This document shows, one piece after another, positions 32,901-43,404 of a stretch of DNA of 64,000 nucleotides; position 1 is the stretch's first letter, and the number at the start of each line of letters is the position of its first letter. Origin of the DNA: Evernia prunastri (taxonomy: Eukaryota > Ascomycota > Lecanoromycetes > Lecanorales > Parmeliaceae); NCBI GenBank assembly GCA_003184365.1, contig NKYR01000034.1:59686-123685 (forward strand), given 5' to 3'. Under the pieces are notes generated by a model that saw only the letters and a list, made by a program, of their open reading frames with translations, had not been told where the DNA came from and did no database searches. The position numbers and the translations under genes are program-made.

Positions 32901-34121
32901 GCTAGCTTCGCATGCGAGGCTACTGCTGCCATACGTACCGTGGCTTCCTTGACTCGAGAGGAGGATGTATGGGAACACTATCACCAAAGTATTGTCGCTC
33001 AGGAGAAGAAGAGCTTACGATCTATCCTTCGATCTTCGACCCTGTACGCGTCCTCTCAATCCTTCATGTTCTTATGCACAGCTCTGGGCTTCTGGTATGG
33101 AGGTACACTCCTTGGCAATAAGGAAATATCGGAGCTACATTTCTTCATCTGCTTTTCTGCCATCATCTTTGGTGCGCAATCAGCTGGAACAATCTTCTCA
33201 TTCGCTCCAGATATGGGCAAAGCCAAGCAAGCTGCCAAAGAACTCAAGACATTGTTTGATCGAGTACCGGCTATTGATTCATGGTCGCAGGATGGCGAGC
33301 GATTCAGTGACATGGAAGGTACCATTGAATTTCGAGATGTGCACTTTAGATACCCAACCATGCCGGAGCAGCCCGTCCTAAGGGGCCTCAACCTTACAGT
33401 CAAGCCGGGCCAGTACGTGGCGCTTGTTGGGGCCAGTGGGTGTGGGAAGAGCACGACTATTGCCCTGATGGAGCGTTTTTACGATCCACTGTCTGGAGGT
33501 GTTTTTGTCGATGGCAAGGAAATCTCCAGCCTCAATATCAGTGACTATCGAGGTTTTTTAGCTCTGGTGAGCCAAGAGCCAACGCTATATCAAGGCACGG
33601 TCCGGGAGAATGTGCTGCTCGGTGCTGATCGAGAAGATGTGCCCGAGGAGGACATCATTCAAGCTTGCAAAGATGCCAACATTTACGACTTCATAATTTC
33701 TTTGCCGTGAGTTTCTGTGTCCTGGCGCACCCCAAGTTCAAATAATGCTGACCTTGACTGCAGTGATGGCTTCTCCACCGTTGTCGGCTCCAAGGGCAGC
33801 ATGCTTTCCGGCGGTCAAAAGCAACGCATAGCCATCGCCCGGGCTCTTCTTCGTGATCCCAAGATCCTTCTACTAGACGAGGCTACGTCTGCTCTTGACT
33901 CTGAATCGGAGAAAGTGGTCCAGGCAGCTCTTGACGCTGCGGCACAAGGCAGGACAACAATTGCAGTGGCACATCGCTTGAGCACTATTCAGAGGGCGGA
34001 CATGATCTACGTATTTGATCAGGGTCGGATCGTGGAGCACGGAACACATAGTGAGCTTCTGAGGTTGGGAGGCAAGTACTTCGAGTTGGTCAATATGCAG
34101 AGTTTAGAGAAGATGCATTGA
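29980..34121 (+). CDS. Full-size ABC transporter, ABCB/MDR class (pmd1-like multidrug exporter)
   Basis: Plasma-membrane ATP-driven exporter with the order TMD-NBD-TMD-NBD. Exons 29980-30393, 30450-33706 and 33764-34121 give 1342 residues. A charged cytoplasmic N-terminus of about 100 residues precedes helix 1 (IIVAISLICAIAGGAVMPLM). NBD1: Walker A GASGSGKST near residue 480, LSGGQKQR near 593, Walker B ILLLDEATSALD. NBD2: GASGCGKST near 1131, LSGGQKQR near 1238, ILLLDEATSALD. D- and H-loops (AHRLST) are complete in both halves, so both ATP sites look functional. The linker (about 690-760) is acidic and variable. Closest named relatives are S. pombe Pmd1 and Aspergillus AtrD/Mdr-type pumps. 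The substrate is unknown; drug or secondary-metabolite export is the usual role. Confidence 0.95.
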
Positions 34122-34439
34122 TTTGGTTTTTGGTAACGGCCATGTTGTGCTATAACTGCAGGTGATTTGGAAGTGGACTGATCGACTTGGCATGGCGACG
34201 GCGTTCTGAGCCAGCGAGACGGATACGGACTTGTTCGGCTTGGCAATTAGATTAGCAATGATGTTCGACTTCCCTACTCATTTCAAGATAATACCAAAAG
34301 ACACTAAGAATTTAATCTTACAGCATTTGCAATCATATCGTACCATCCCCTTCCATCTCTTGCGTACCATTGGTACTCGCTTTGTCCCTAATCCACCGAG
34401 CATACTTTGGTACCTCTCACCAGGCTGCATCCCTCTCCC

Positions 34440-35063
34440 TCAGTCTGCCTCGCCGACATCGAAGTCTTGGTAAACTTCTCTCACTCGCACGCCCCTGTTG
34501 TCGGCTATGATACCCATCAAACCCTGGCCAACGTCGCGAATCTCGTTGTAGTCGTGCAAGAGCTTGATGTGGGCTTTGACTGTTGCTTGGGGATCTTTAG
34601 ACCTACAGCAAGCAGACATTAGGAGACGGCGAAAGAGAAGTGAAAAGCTGACGATGGGGGTAAGACGGTCGCGAACGGTGAGACAGAACAATATGCGAAT
34701 ATCGATGAATTGGGATACCGGGGAAACTTTTTTTTTTGAATTTCTTGAAAAGCTAGGGTACAGAGCCTTGAGAGAGAGACGAAGTCGAACTGTGAGAAAA
34801 CCTACACTAGCTGCCCATCCACCTCTCTCCGCTTCTCTTCCATGTCTCGGATCTGGGTCTCTAGAACGGCAATCTTGGCTTCGAGGGCTGCCTAACTCTG
34901 TTATCAGTCTTCGCCCTGGCCATCCCGTTCGGGTTTTGAGAGTAAAGCGAAGACGGACAATCTTCTTCGCCTCGAGCGGATCGGCTTGTGCCGGTGATGA
35001 AGGGGACACAGCAGAGGGTCCGGGCTTAGGGGTTTGTTGGGTTGACGTTGGAGATGAAGACAT
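34440..35063 (-). CDS. swi5: Recombination mediator Swi5 (Sae3-like)
   Basis: Small coiled-coil partner of Sfr1 that stimulates Rad51/Dmc1 strand exchange. Exons 34959-35063, 34806-34891 and 34440-34602 give 117 residues. The first part is a Pro/Ser-rich leader, the middle a heptad-like helix (AALEAKIAVLETQIRDMEEK), and the end the conserved Swi5 block: KDPQATVKAHIKLLHDYNEI then GQGLMGIIADNRGV and VREVYQDF. Intron 1 has a GTCCGT donor. Intron 2 has a GTAGGT donor used two bases after an earlier GT; only this one keeps the frame. It is convergent with the ABC transporter, separated by 318 bp in which I see nothing. Confidence 0.88.
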   Translation of the reverse strand: MSSSPTSTQQTPKPGPSAVSPSSPAQADPLEAKKIVRLRFTLKTRTGWPGRRLITELGSPRSQDCRSRDPDPRHGREAERGGWAASVGFLTVRLRLSLKALYPSFSRNSKKKVSPVSQFIDIRILFCLTVRDRLTPIVSFSLLFRRLLMSACCRSKDPQATVKAHIKLLHDYNEIRDVGQGLMGIIADNRGVRVREVYQDFDVGEAD

Positions 35064-35637
35064 GATGAGAAATGGAATGAAAGGTGATCTTTTGATAGTA
35101 GATATAGTAGTAGTAGTAGTAGTAGTACTTTTTATTCTTTGGTACCTTACTTAAGGCTCGTAGCCTCTGACTCGGTAGTTCTAGGGAGAATTTCTCTCCA
35201 GCGCCGCCTCGTTTCGATGTCTCCAACTCCCCCCGAACCGGGTTCCTATTAGAGTAGGCTCTATAGCTGCTATTCTAGAATGCATGAAGAGTGCACCCGA
35301 CGATGCCTGGAATGGGTGCTATCTGAGTGCGTATGAGGGTAAGTTTGCTCACGCTGGGCTCTTGGCTCTTGGCTCTTGGCTCTTGGCTTGGTCGGGAGTC
35401 GAAAGTCCGCCGACCACCACTACAGCACCATCAATTACCACCACCACCTCCTAAAATCGCCTCTGGCTTTTCTTGAGAAACAGCAACATCAAATCATAGC
35501 TGACACCACTTGTGCAGACAGCTTCAACCCTCTGCCATCTATCATCCACCAATCATGCAGGCGCAAACACCCTATAGCATACAACTTGCATAATGTTCTC
35601 CGACGTCTTTTCCACCTCCGCAGCACGGATACCAACC
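35064..35637. other. Divergent promoter region with a short tandem repeat
   Basis: Between SWI5 (leftward) and the Ytp1-like gene (rightward). It contains a GTA/TAG run near 35106-35128 and four direct copies of the 7-mer CTCTTGG at about 35359-35387. No coding motif is seen. Confidence 0.5.
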
Positions 35638-37216
35638 ATGTCTCGCCCGCTACGTGCATTTGCTTTGCTATATCTAGCAGGGCAAGCCTTGGCGCATGAG
35701 CATCATACAGATGAAATACCAGAAGGCCAGGCAATCTCTGCACAGCCTATTGTATTTGCTTCTCCCCAGCGTTGAGAGTCCCGGCCGTCCTGACCCTTGA
35801 ACATCAGGATACTACTCTATGGATCCACATAGCTATCCAAATCGCCTCCTTCGGCGTCATCTTTCCCACCGGCATGGTTCTAGGCGTATGTCTACTCCCA
35901 GTTACGCCAAAGTCAAACCCCTCCAAGTCTAATTACATCCTTAGATCATTCGCTCACAATGGCACGTACCTCTTCAAGTCCTTGGCGTTGTCCTCTCAAT
36001 AGTCGGCTACTTTCTTGGCCATGCCCACGGTGGTCGCCAGTTCGCCCATAACGTCCACGCTTCTTTCGCACCGTTTTTGATGCTCATGCTCGTCGTCCAA
36101 GTCGTACTCGGCGTCTACCTAAAGCTACATTTGGAGAAAGGAATACATGCTCAAATGCGTCGGTTCACGGTCATAGGGCATGGAGTAGTGGGGAAGGCAG
36201 TACCGGTAGTCAGCTGGGTGCAGATGTTGTTCGGGGGCATTACAGCCTTAGGATTCTGTCAAGGGGATCACTTAGGTCAATGCCTAGCGCACTTCATTAT
36301 GGGCAGTGCCTTCATCGGCTACGGCATTGTTCTCACGATTTTGCTGCTAGTTGGCCAAATCTGGCTCAGGCGTACTGGCCGAAGCCAAGAATTCTTCGAC
36401 AGCCTGATAATAGCAGCATGGGGCTGCGTCAATACATTTACGGAACATAGGTGGGGAGGTCCATGGGTGGCCAATGACCTGCAGCATACCAGTATGGGTA
36501 TTGTATGGTGGTGCGCTGGCCTGCTTGGAATGTGGCTGTCAAGGAAACGAGATGGGAGGCCAAAGAGGAATCTCTTCCCAGCATTGGTTATAATGCTTAC
36601 AGGATGGGGCATGAGCGCGCATCCTCAACATCTAGAGCTGAGCACGCATGTCCACACGGTTTTTGGGTACACGCTTATGGCTGCTGGGGCGGCCAGGATA
36701 GTAGAAATTTCATTTGTTCTCCGGGACAAAAACACAGTATCTGACACGGAGGTGGAGGAGACTAATAGCTTTCAGTACATCACGCCTTTTGTAAGTACCC
36801 CCGCAATCATAAAATCCCTTGTAATGATCTGTCTTATCCTCTGACTTCATCACCAGCTACTCTACACCTCTGGCTTCCTCTTCATGGGCGCCACGGAGGA
36901 ACAAATGAATCTTCTTACCACCGCCGGCGTCTCCCACGTCTCTTACATCCTCCTCCTGTACAGCATCTCTTTCTTGCTCTTCCTGTTCGTCTGTATGCTG
37001 CTGCACCTCTACGCTTCCCACGCCTGGCCTCTCGGCCCTACCCAGCCAAAAGCCATGGCCAATGGAGGTTTGAACGGCCATGCTGGGCACGTGGACAGGA
37101 GAGTCACAGATGCTGAGGAGTTCGAACTGGAAGGCCTGATGAGTGATGATGAGGTGGCGGAGAATGGGGTGGCAACACCTGCCGCCAAGAAGGTGAACGG
37201 GACGGTGACCAGGTAA
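35638..37216 (+). CDS. Ytp1-like multi-pass membrane protein
   Basis: Fungal membrane protein with the paired Ytp1 N- and C-terminal domains (DUF2427 plus YTP1 type). The molecular role is not established. Exons 35638-35751, 35808-35885, 35945-36790 and 36857-37216 give 465 residues. A signal peptide (MSRPLRAFALLYLAGQALA) precedes HEHH. Helices with conserved His follow: WIHIAIQIASFGVIFPTG, IVGYFLGHAHGGRQFAHNVHASF, WVQMLFGGITALGFC, TFTEHRWGGPW, then DLQHTSMGIVWW. Many His in or near helices recall haem- or metal-binding cytochrome b561-like proteins, which is inference. The C-terminal 70 residues are soluble and acidic. An upstream in-frame Met at 35593 is possible, but the Met at 35638 gives the better signal peptide. 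Confidence 0.87.
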
Positions 37217-37627
37217 TTGGGCGTTCTAGAGGTTGCGTATAATGTATCTAGTTCGTTGAACCTTTTAAAACAGGCTCGCTTGTGAAACAAGTTGCCATCA
37301 TGTATGTTTTGCTTAGAATCTCATGGAGAGGAAGCAGATCTTGAATCCACACCTTCGATTGCCTGATACTATGGGTTATTTGTATGCGCGACTGAAACAT
37401 TCTCACTGGAGGGCAGATGTAGATACGATGCGTTTTGTTGGTTGCTATCCTACCATATCTGCCACCGAGGTGGGCATACATGCACGATTTCTCAAACGGA
37501 GAAAAATTCACATTCCCTTTATTACTGATCACATAACTGGGTCTATCACCCATTGCACAAACCAAACAAGACTTCTCCACCTGATCATGACTTCGTGCTG
37601 ACACCATGCTGTAGCTTACATCCTCAT
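37217..37627. other. Convergent intergenic region
   Basis: Lies between the 3' ends of the Ytp1-like and 7-TM genes. No coding motif or repeat is recognised. Confidence 0.6.
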
Positions 37628-38880
37628 TCAGTGCATTTCGCGATATGCCCCTTCACCGTGGGCAACAGCAGTAGGGGCGGGTGCGGGACCGGCGCCCAGG
37701 TCGTCTTTGGTGGATGTCAGCCAGTGGATGATTGTGGCACTCCATGTGACTGTAGAAACGTTAATAAAATTGCGAAGACCCCGAAGGGTGGGGGACGGGG
37801 GGAGGATAAGCCCGCAAAGCAGGGCAAGGGAAGGGGGGGGGAACACACTATCAATGGTACAGATGGTGAAGCAGAGCCAACCGTTCTCATGTCCGTTCAG
37901 CGCGAAGAGGATGACGAGATTTGCGATGGTCGGCAAGATGATGGCCGAGGCGCCCAATCCGGACCTCCCCATGAAGAACTCGCACGCGGTGACCGGGTCG
38001 CGCAGACCGGGGACCTTGCGGAAGGGCAGGGCCATGGCGATGCAGGTCAGGGCGTGCTGGAAGCCGCGGATCTTGACCAGACGCGCGCCGCGCAGGACGA
38101 AGACGAAGGTGAGGGCGAAGTTGATGAGGATGTCGTACGACAGGAGCGGTATGGTGATGACGAGGGGCAGGCCGATGCGGCACTTGCCGTCCACACGGGA
38201 GAGCGAAGTGACCGGGTGGATGAAGGCGAAGACGGCCAGCACGCCGAAGCCGAAGAGGACGATGGCGATGCCTAGGACGTAGACGGGGTCGCGGAGTCTC
38301 GGGAGTTTCGTGGCCACGAGCTGGTGGGCTCTCTCGACCAGGAAGAGGTAGAGGAAGACCTTGCCGCCGACGTAGAAGACCAGGCAGAGATCAATGGCGG
38401 CGCGGCAGCGGCCTTCGGTGGTGAAATCCCAGGCGTTGATGAGGAGACTGGCAGAAAAGATGAAGGCGATGGTGCAGGAGTATATGGCTAGCACTAGGCA
38501 CCGAATGGAGTTCAGCTGCTTGAGGTTGCCGATCTCGAGCGTTTTGATACGCGTGACTTCGGGAACGTATTAGTTTTTCCTTTGGGAAGTAGCAGCAGTT
38601 GCTGGCTGGCTGTTAAGGAATGATTTGTAAACATACTAAGCATTCCGGATGCCATGCAGAGACCGATTAACGACACTGTTGAGTAGATAATATGTCCTTG
38701 AATCGGCGTGCGGTGAGAGTAGTCATAGCCATCACGGGCTACGTGTAGAGTCAATTAACCATCTGTCTACTTGGCTGAGAAGGGTTCCATACCGATAGTG
38801 GACGGCAAAGCATATGCCATTTGCCCAACATAGCCCAGGAACAAGAACAAGAAGACTGTACTGTTCACGTCTGTCGACAT
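37628..38880 (-). CDS. Seven-helix membrane protein, GPCR-like, fungal-specific, ligand unknown
   Basis: Exons 38793-38880, 38637-38738, 37849-38556 and 37628-37749 give 339 residues in frame. The last join makes CTIDITWSATIIHWLT, a motif I associate with this fungal 7-TM group. Hydrophobic segments: STVFLFLFLGYVGQMAYAL, IYSTVSLIGLCMASGML, AIYSCTIAFIFSASLLINAW, DLCLVFYVGGKVFLYLFLVE, VYVLGIAIVLFGFGVLAVF, ITIPLLSYDILINFALTFVF and, after a loop, ILPTIANLVILFAL. The KVFLYLFLVERAH segment after helix 4 resembles the intracellular DRY-like loop of GPCRs, and the short tail is Pro/Ala-rich. No characterised receptor class is matched. The GC-rich third exon creates long antisense frames that are not genes. 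Confidence 0.78.
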
Positions 38881-40085
38881 TTTGTCTAGATCTACGGCTT
38901 CATCAATAGCCGATCAACCTTATGATTTGTATCAAAGATTGGCATATTTCGGATGAACTTACAACAATGCGGTGAATAACGACGGTCTAAGAAGATGGTT
39001 TGTTTATGGAATGAGACAGTGTTGGATAGTGTTGGATGTAGAGTGTAGGCTTCTTGGTGAAAGAAAGTGAGGTGTTAAGCGTAAGTAGGAACGTGATGAA
39101 TTGTGAGGTAGGTATTTTAGCGTGTTCACGCGACGATCTTGGTGACACAGATCAAATCACTCAAAATATAGCAGCAAGCAAAAGTTGTGACATCTTATTC
39201 TTTCACCATTCAGTATTGTACTGAACTGAACTGCACTATCTACACTGAAACGTCTTGTAGAAAGAAGCAACTCTGCGTTCGCTGGTCCGGATTGATGACA
39301 TGTTCAACAAGAGAGATCATTTTCAATTTTGCTCTGTGATTGAGTGTTTACCCTAGAGACAACCCAGTCAAAGGCATAAGGTACAAACAACGATATCTGT
39401 TAACGTAGGTATGCAAAGTTCAATGTTTTCGGAGAAGCTCGGGGCAGCAAGTCAAAAAATAAGTTATCTGAGAATTGAGCGGTCACCATGGGGCATTTCC
39501 TGTATTTGAATGCTACTTTGCAATGCTACTTAACAGAGAGATGCTAAGACTGCTCACCAATGAATTGTACAGTAATTAGGATACTGGCCAGGAATTCATA
39601 CACAATGGTGGCAAGAGTGGTGAAATAGTATTCACAGATTTGGTCTCTGATGTGGGCCACCATCAAGGGGCAACTCACAGAGAAGATGTCAACCATGCAG
39701 AGACTGGAGAGCAATGAGAATGCTTCCCAAAGATGCTGGCAACCTGGTGGCAGAGGCATTTTACTATAATTTAGCAGTATACAGTTGCAATCATACCCAT
39801 CTCCATATATTTGTGTGTCTCAGAAGTCCATGAATTCTCCAAACGATCAACCTGAACTGACAGTAGCCAACTGGGAAGGAAGTGAAGTCGAAATTTGCCT
39901 TCTCAAACTTATGGCTGAGTCAGCTTCTTCTGTACCTAGGCTGTACCCTTGTCTCATACTCAGCCTTACTCGTACATATCAAGGTTGACTTTCACTTTCC
40001 GCTCCAGCAACTTTCGACAACCTTCTGTCCCTTGAAACGACAAAAACAACGTAAACTTCTCATACTTTGAAAACTGACAGTCAAC
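38881..40085. other. Intergenic region, no gene recognised
   Basis: The first 150 bases are the likely promoter of the 7-TM gene. A 71-codon minus-strand frame at 39544-39759 is hydrophobic but has no partner exon or motif. The last part is the KIN17 promoter. Confidence 0.5.
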
Positions 40086-41409
40086 ATGCCTAAAGCTGAA
40101 GTAGGTAGTACGAAGTACCTGAATAACAAGCTCAAGTCAAAGGGCCTACAGCGCCTGAGATGGTAAGCTTTCGGCTCCTTGCTCTACGGTCTATGGTTTC
40201 TAACCGTTGTGCAGGTACTGTCAGGTAAGCCTCGTCTTCGAGAAATCGGGATTCGGTGCTAAGTAACATATAGATCTGTGAAAAACAATGCAGAGACGAG
40301 AACGGGTTCAAGTGTCATACGCAAGCAGAATCGCACGTGAGAAATGCTCTACTGGTTGGCGAGGCAAGTTTTCATGGCCCAAATAGAAAGTTCTCTTGCC
40401 CGCTGACACAACATTTTTAGGACTCTCGGAAACATATCTCAGACTTCTCGAATCAATTCCAAAGAGACTTCTTGCAACTCCTTCGTACAAGTCATGTGGA
40501 AAAAGCGGTGCAGATAAATCATTTCTACCAGAATTATATCGCAAACAAGGAACAGTGAGCGGCCCTTGCGTCCTCTTTCTCTTCGACTGTCATGTTAGTG
40601 GCCACCCAAGAAGTATTCCAAAGCAACTGGTCAATCTTGGTGGTGGTGAAACAGCCGAAGGAGTTCGAACAGCTGCTTCGAAGTCCGGCGCGTCATTTTC
40701 ATGCACGATTGCTGACTTCGATTTGTTGTTTAGTATCCACATGAATGCAACACGATGGCCTTCGTTGACAGAATTCGCCAAGCACTTAGGTCGTGAGGGA
40801 CTCTGTAGGGTCGAGGACACGGACAAAGGCATTCAGATAGCTTGGATTGATAACAGCCCTGAGGCCTTGAGAAGACAAGACGCCATAAGAAAAAAAGAGA
40901 GGCAGGACAAAGGGGACGAAGAGAGGGAGCAGAAGATGATTAGGGAGCAGATTGCAAGGGCGGAGATGGATGCAGAGATGAAGGCTCAGCAGGACGACGA
41001 TGATGAGGCGCGGGAATATAGGCCGAATCAGGGAGAGAAAATCAAGCTCAGCTTTGGAGCCAAAGCGAAAGAAAGCAAGGATCCCTCGCCGCCTGTAGTG
41101 GCTAAGCTTGAGAATGATGACAGAACAGAGCCTGAGATGGAGACATCAAAGTCGGTATCACCGCCAACCGGAGTACCGACACCTCCGCCAGAAAAGATTT
41201 CTTTGAAGATGGACATGAATAGCAAGCCAAAAAACGTTTTTGCCGGGATTGTGAAGAAGAACGCTCTTGGAGCAAAAGCGGCCGCCAAAGAGGTGCCAAG
41301 GAAACCCGTTAGTGAAGCGGAGCGGATCATGAAGGAGGAAATCGAACGGAAACGAATTAAGGATGAAAGGCGCCCGGGTCTCAATCCGAAACGGCCACGA
41401 CTTGCATAG
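40086..41409 (+). CDS. KIN17: Kin17-like zinc-finger, winged-helix nucleic-acid-binding protein
   Basis: Conserved nuclear protein linked to DNA repair, replication and pre-mRNA processing. Five exons (40086-40162, 40215-40224, 40274-40363, 40421-40554, 40734-41409) give 328 residues. C2H2 finger: WYCQICEKQCRDENGFKCHT with HTQAESH. Winged-helix part: KHISDFSNQFQRDFLQLLRT, then EHIHMNATRWPSLTEFAKHLGREGLC, the Kin17 signature. The C-terminal part is charged and ends SEAERIMKEEIERKRIKDE. Human KIN17 has an extra C-terminal tandem SH3/KOW part that is absent here, as in other fungal forms. Exon 2 is a 10-nt microexon and intron 3 (40364-40420) begins GCAAGT (GC-AG). Confidence 0.94.
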
Positions 41410-41792
41410 GAGCTTCACATATTGTAGTTTATGTTGATCAAGCGCGGAGTTCGGGTGGGAATGCAGACTCAAGCATATCTGCGAATGACAGTGCATATGA
41501 AGGCTTTTTATATCTGACTAGAGTACCTGGCTTGGTAGTCATTTAGACTGAATGCAAAGCCTTGGACCTCGAGACAAAGAGAAGGTCGTTATTGAACTCA
41601 AAAGAACGTTTCACATGTAGGGTGTTGTTATACATTGTCATTCTTATCTGTAAGGAGTGTTGCTCTGTTGATTTCACGCCGTAGCGGAGTCAGCCCTACG
41701 CCAAAAAGCCACGACTTCAGAATTCCGTCCAACTTGTATCTTGCATCAAACATATCCACAAGTGCCTCAAAAGCCCACCTAGCAACGAAACC
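41410..41792. other. Intergenic, no gene seen
   Basis: Short spacer between the KIN17 and Derlin genes, which run in the same direction. It should contain the KIN17 3' end and the Derlin promoter. No motif is recognised. Confidence 0.6.
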
Positions 41793-43117
41793 ATGGAAGG
41801 GTATTGGGCAGCACCCCCAGTTTCGAGGTATGGCACCGGCGCTCTCTCGTGTTCCAACCGTTCCTGCCCATTCTTAGCAAGGGCAACCGTTCTGATGCTG
41901 ATGTGATAGAACATTGACAGCGTTGACGCTTGGTACGTCGCTGCTTGTATACGGCAACATCATTAGTGGAAGTCGAGTCGTCTTCTATCTGCCATGGATC
42001 TTCAAATTTCCATTACCAGAAGTGTGGCGGTTTGTCACTTCATTTTGGGTGACTGGTGGAGGTCTGAGCATACTATTTGATACCTACTTCTGTGAGCCTC
42101 ATCCACCTCCTTGCAGATTCCGATGCTCATGAATTCTCAAGTATGGACGTACTCGAGCGGTCTTGAGAAAGAGTCTGGTCGTTTTTCTCAACCGGGGGAC
42201 TTCTTCACCTACATCGTCTTCCTCGGCCTTGTGATCCTTGTACGTTCCAATCTCCTCTGACCTTCACCTTGTATCAGGCCTTGTATCAAGCGTTTCACCT
42301 TCACTAGCTCCTTGGGGTTTTCTTCTTTAGCACATCTACAAGCACACCTCACATATCTGCCCGCCCAGCCATTACCTAGCTGAAGCGGTTCCTGGAGATG
42401 AGGAAGATTACCCTTGCATCTCCCGTAGGCCCGTCATTCGCAATCAATCCATAAGGGCTTGCGTGCGGTGTAGGCATGGTGGATGCGAAATTTGAGAATA
42501 GCCAGCGTGATCTTTGAAGTTCGCGTCCGGTGGTTTTTGCTTCCTACATATTTGACTCTTTTGTGACTGGCCGGTTCCCATAGTGTTTGGAACCCTTGCT
42601 GACATACAAAAGGCTACAGCTGGTTTTATCTTAAGCGGTGCGGTCTTTACCCAAGGTTAGTCAAGGCATCTTGGTAGTCTAAGACCGTTGGCTAACGCCA
42701 ACAGCTCTCATTCTTGGCATTGCATACACGTACTCGCAGGACAATAGAGGCAAGAAAGTCTCGTTCTTCATCATCACTTTCAACGTGATATGGCTACCGT
42801 GGGCAATGCTTTTAATGACGTTCATCATGGCTGGACCAGATGCAGCCTTGAAACAAGGCATGGGTCTTCTGGCAGCTCATCTTTACGACTTTCTCACCCG
42901 TCTTTACCCGACTTTTGGCGGTGGGAAAAATTACATCCGTACGCCTGCGGTTGTCAGGCGCTGGTTCGGAGCAGACAAGCCCAGCTTCCAAGCGAGAGGT
43001 TACGGGACAGCGTTCAGACCTGCAACTCAAGCACCCGGTCGTGGCACATCAAGTGGATTTGGATTTTCAAGTGCATGGGGTACTAGAGGACAGGGTCAGC
43101 GACTTGGAGGTGATTGA
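41793..43117 (+). CDS. Derlin/Der1-like ER membrane protein (ERAD)
   Basis: Rhomboid pseudoprotease of the ER membrane that helps move misfolded proteins to the cytosol for degradation. Exons 41793-41827, 41910-42091, 42142-42239, 42613-42655 and 42705-43117 give 256 residues. Landmarks: MEGYWAAPPVSRTLTAL at the start, WIFKFPLPEVWRFVTSFW containing the WR motif of derlins, GLSILFDTYFLWTYSSGLE, QPGDFFTYIVFLG, AYTYSQDNRGKKVSFF, NVIWLPWAMLLMTFIM. The C-terminal 60 residues hold a Gly/Arg-rich tail. Intron 3 is unusually long (373 nt); the only acceptor keeping frame is a weak AAAAG after a good GCTGAC branch motif, so that junction is less certain. Confidence 0.87.
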
Positions 43118-43404
43118 ATGGCTAGGAGAAGCAGGATAGCCTTCGTTCTTCTTATGTATGGATTAGTAGAATGCAAGAGTTGTTCACCATGATACTGAGA
43201 GTCTGAAAATTTGGAGAGCGTTCTCCGAGCCGATGCCTTGCCAAGAAATGCGAGTTTCGGCTAGAGCTTTTAGGTGCACAAAATTCAAACTTCTGTCTTT
43301 ACCGCCAACGGAACCACTCAAATCCCCCCAAAACCAGAATGATGAAGGAGCGACCCCAATAATACCCAACGCTCTCAAATTTAAGAGTTCATCACTTTCC
43401 CAAA

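Noticed and set aside
30668..33454. Antisense frames across the ABC transporter
   Set aside because: Shadows of the conserved coding strand.
37553..38282. Long plus-strand frames opposite the 7-TM gene
   Set aside because: Low-complexity Glu/Asp/Arg-rich translations caused by the GC-rich third exon; the minus strand has spliced, motif-bearing coding sequence.
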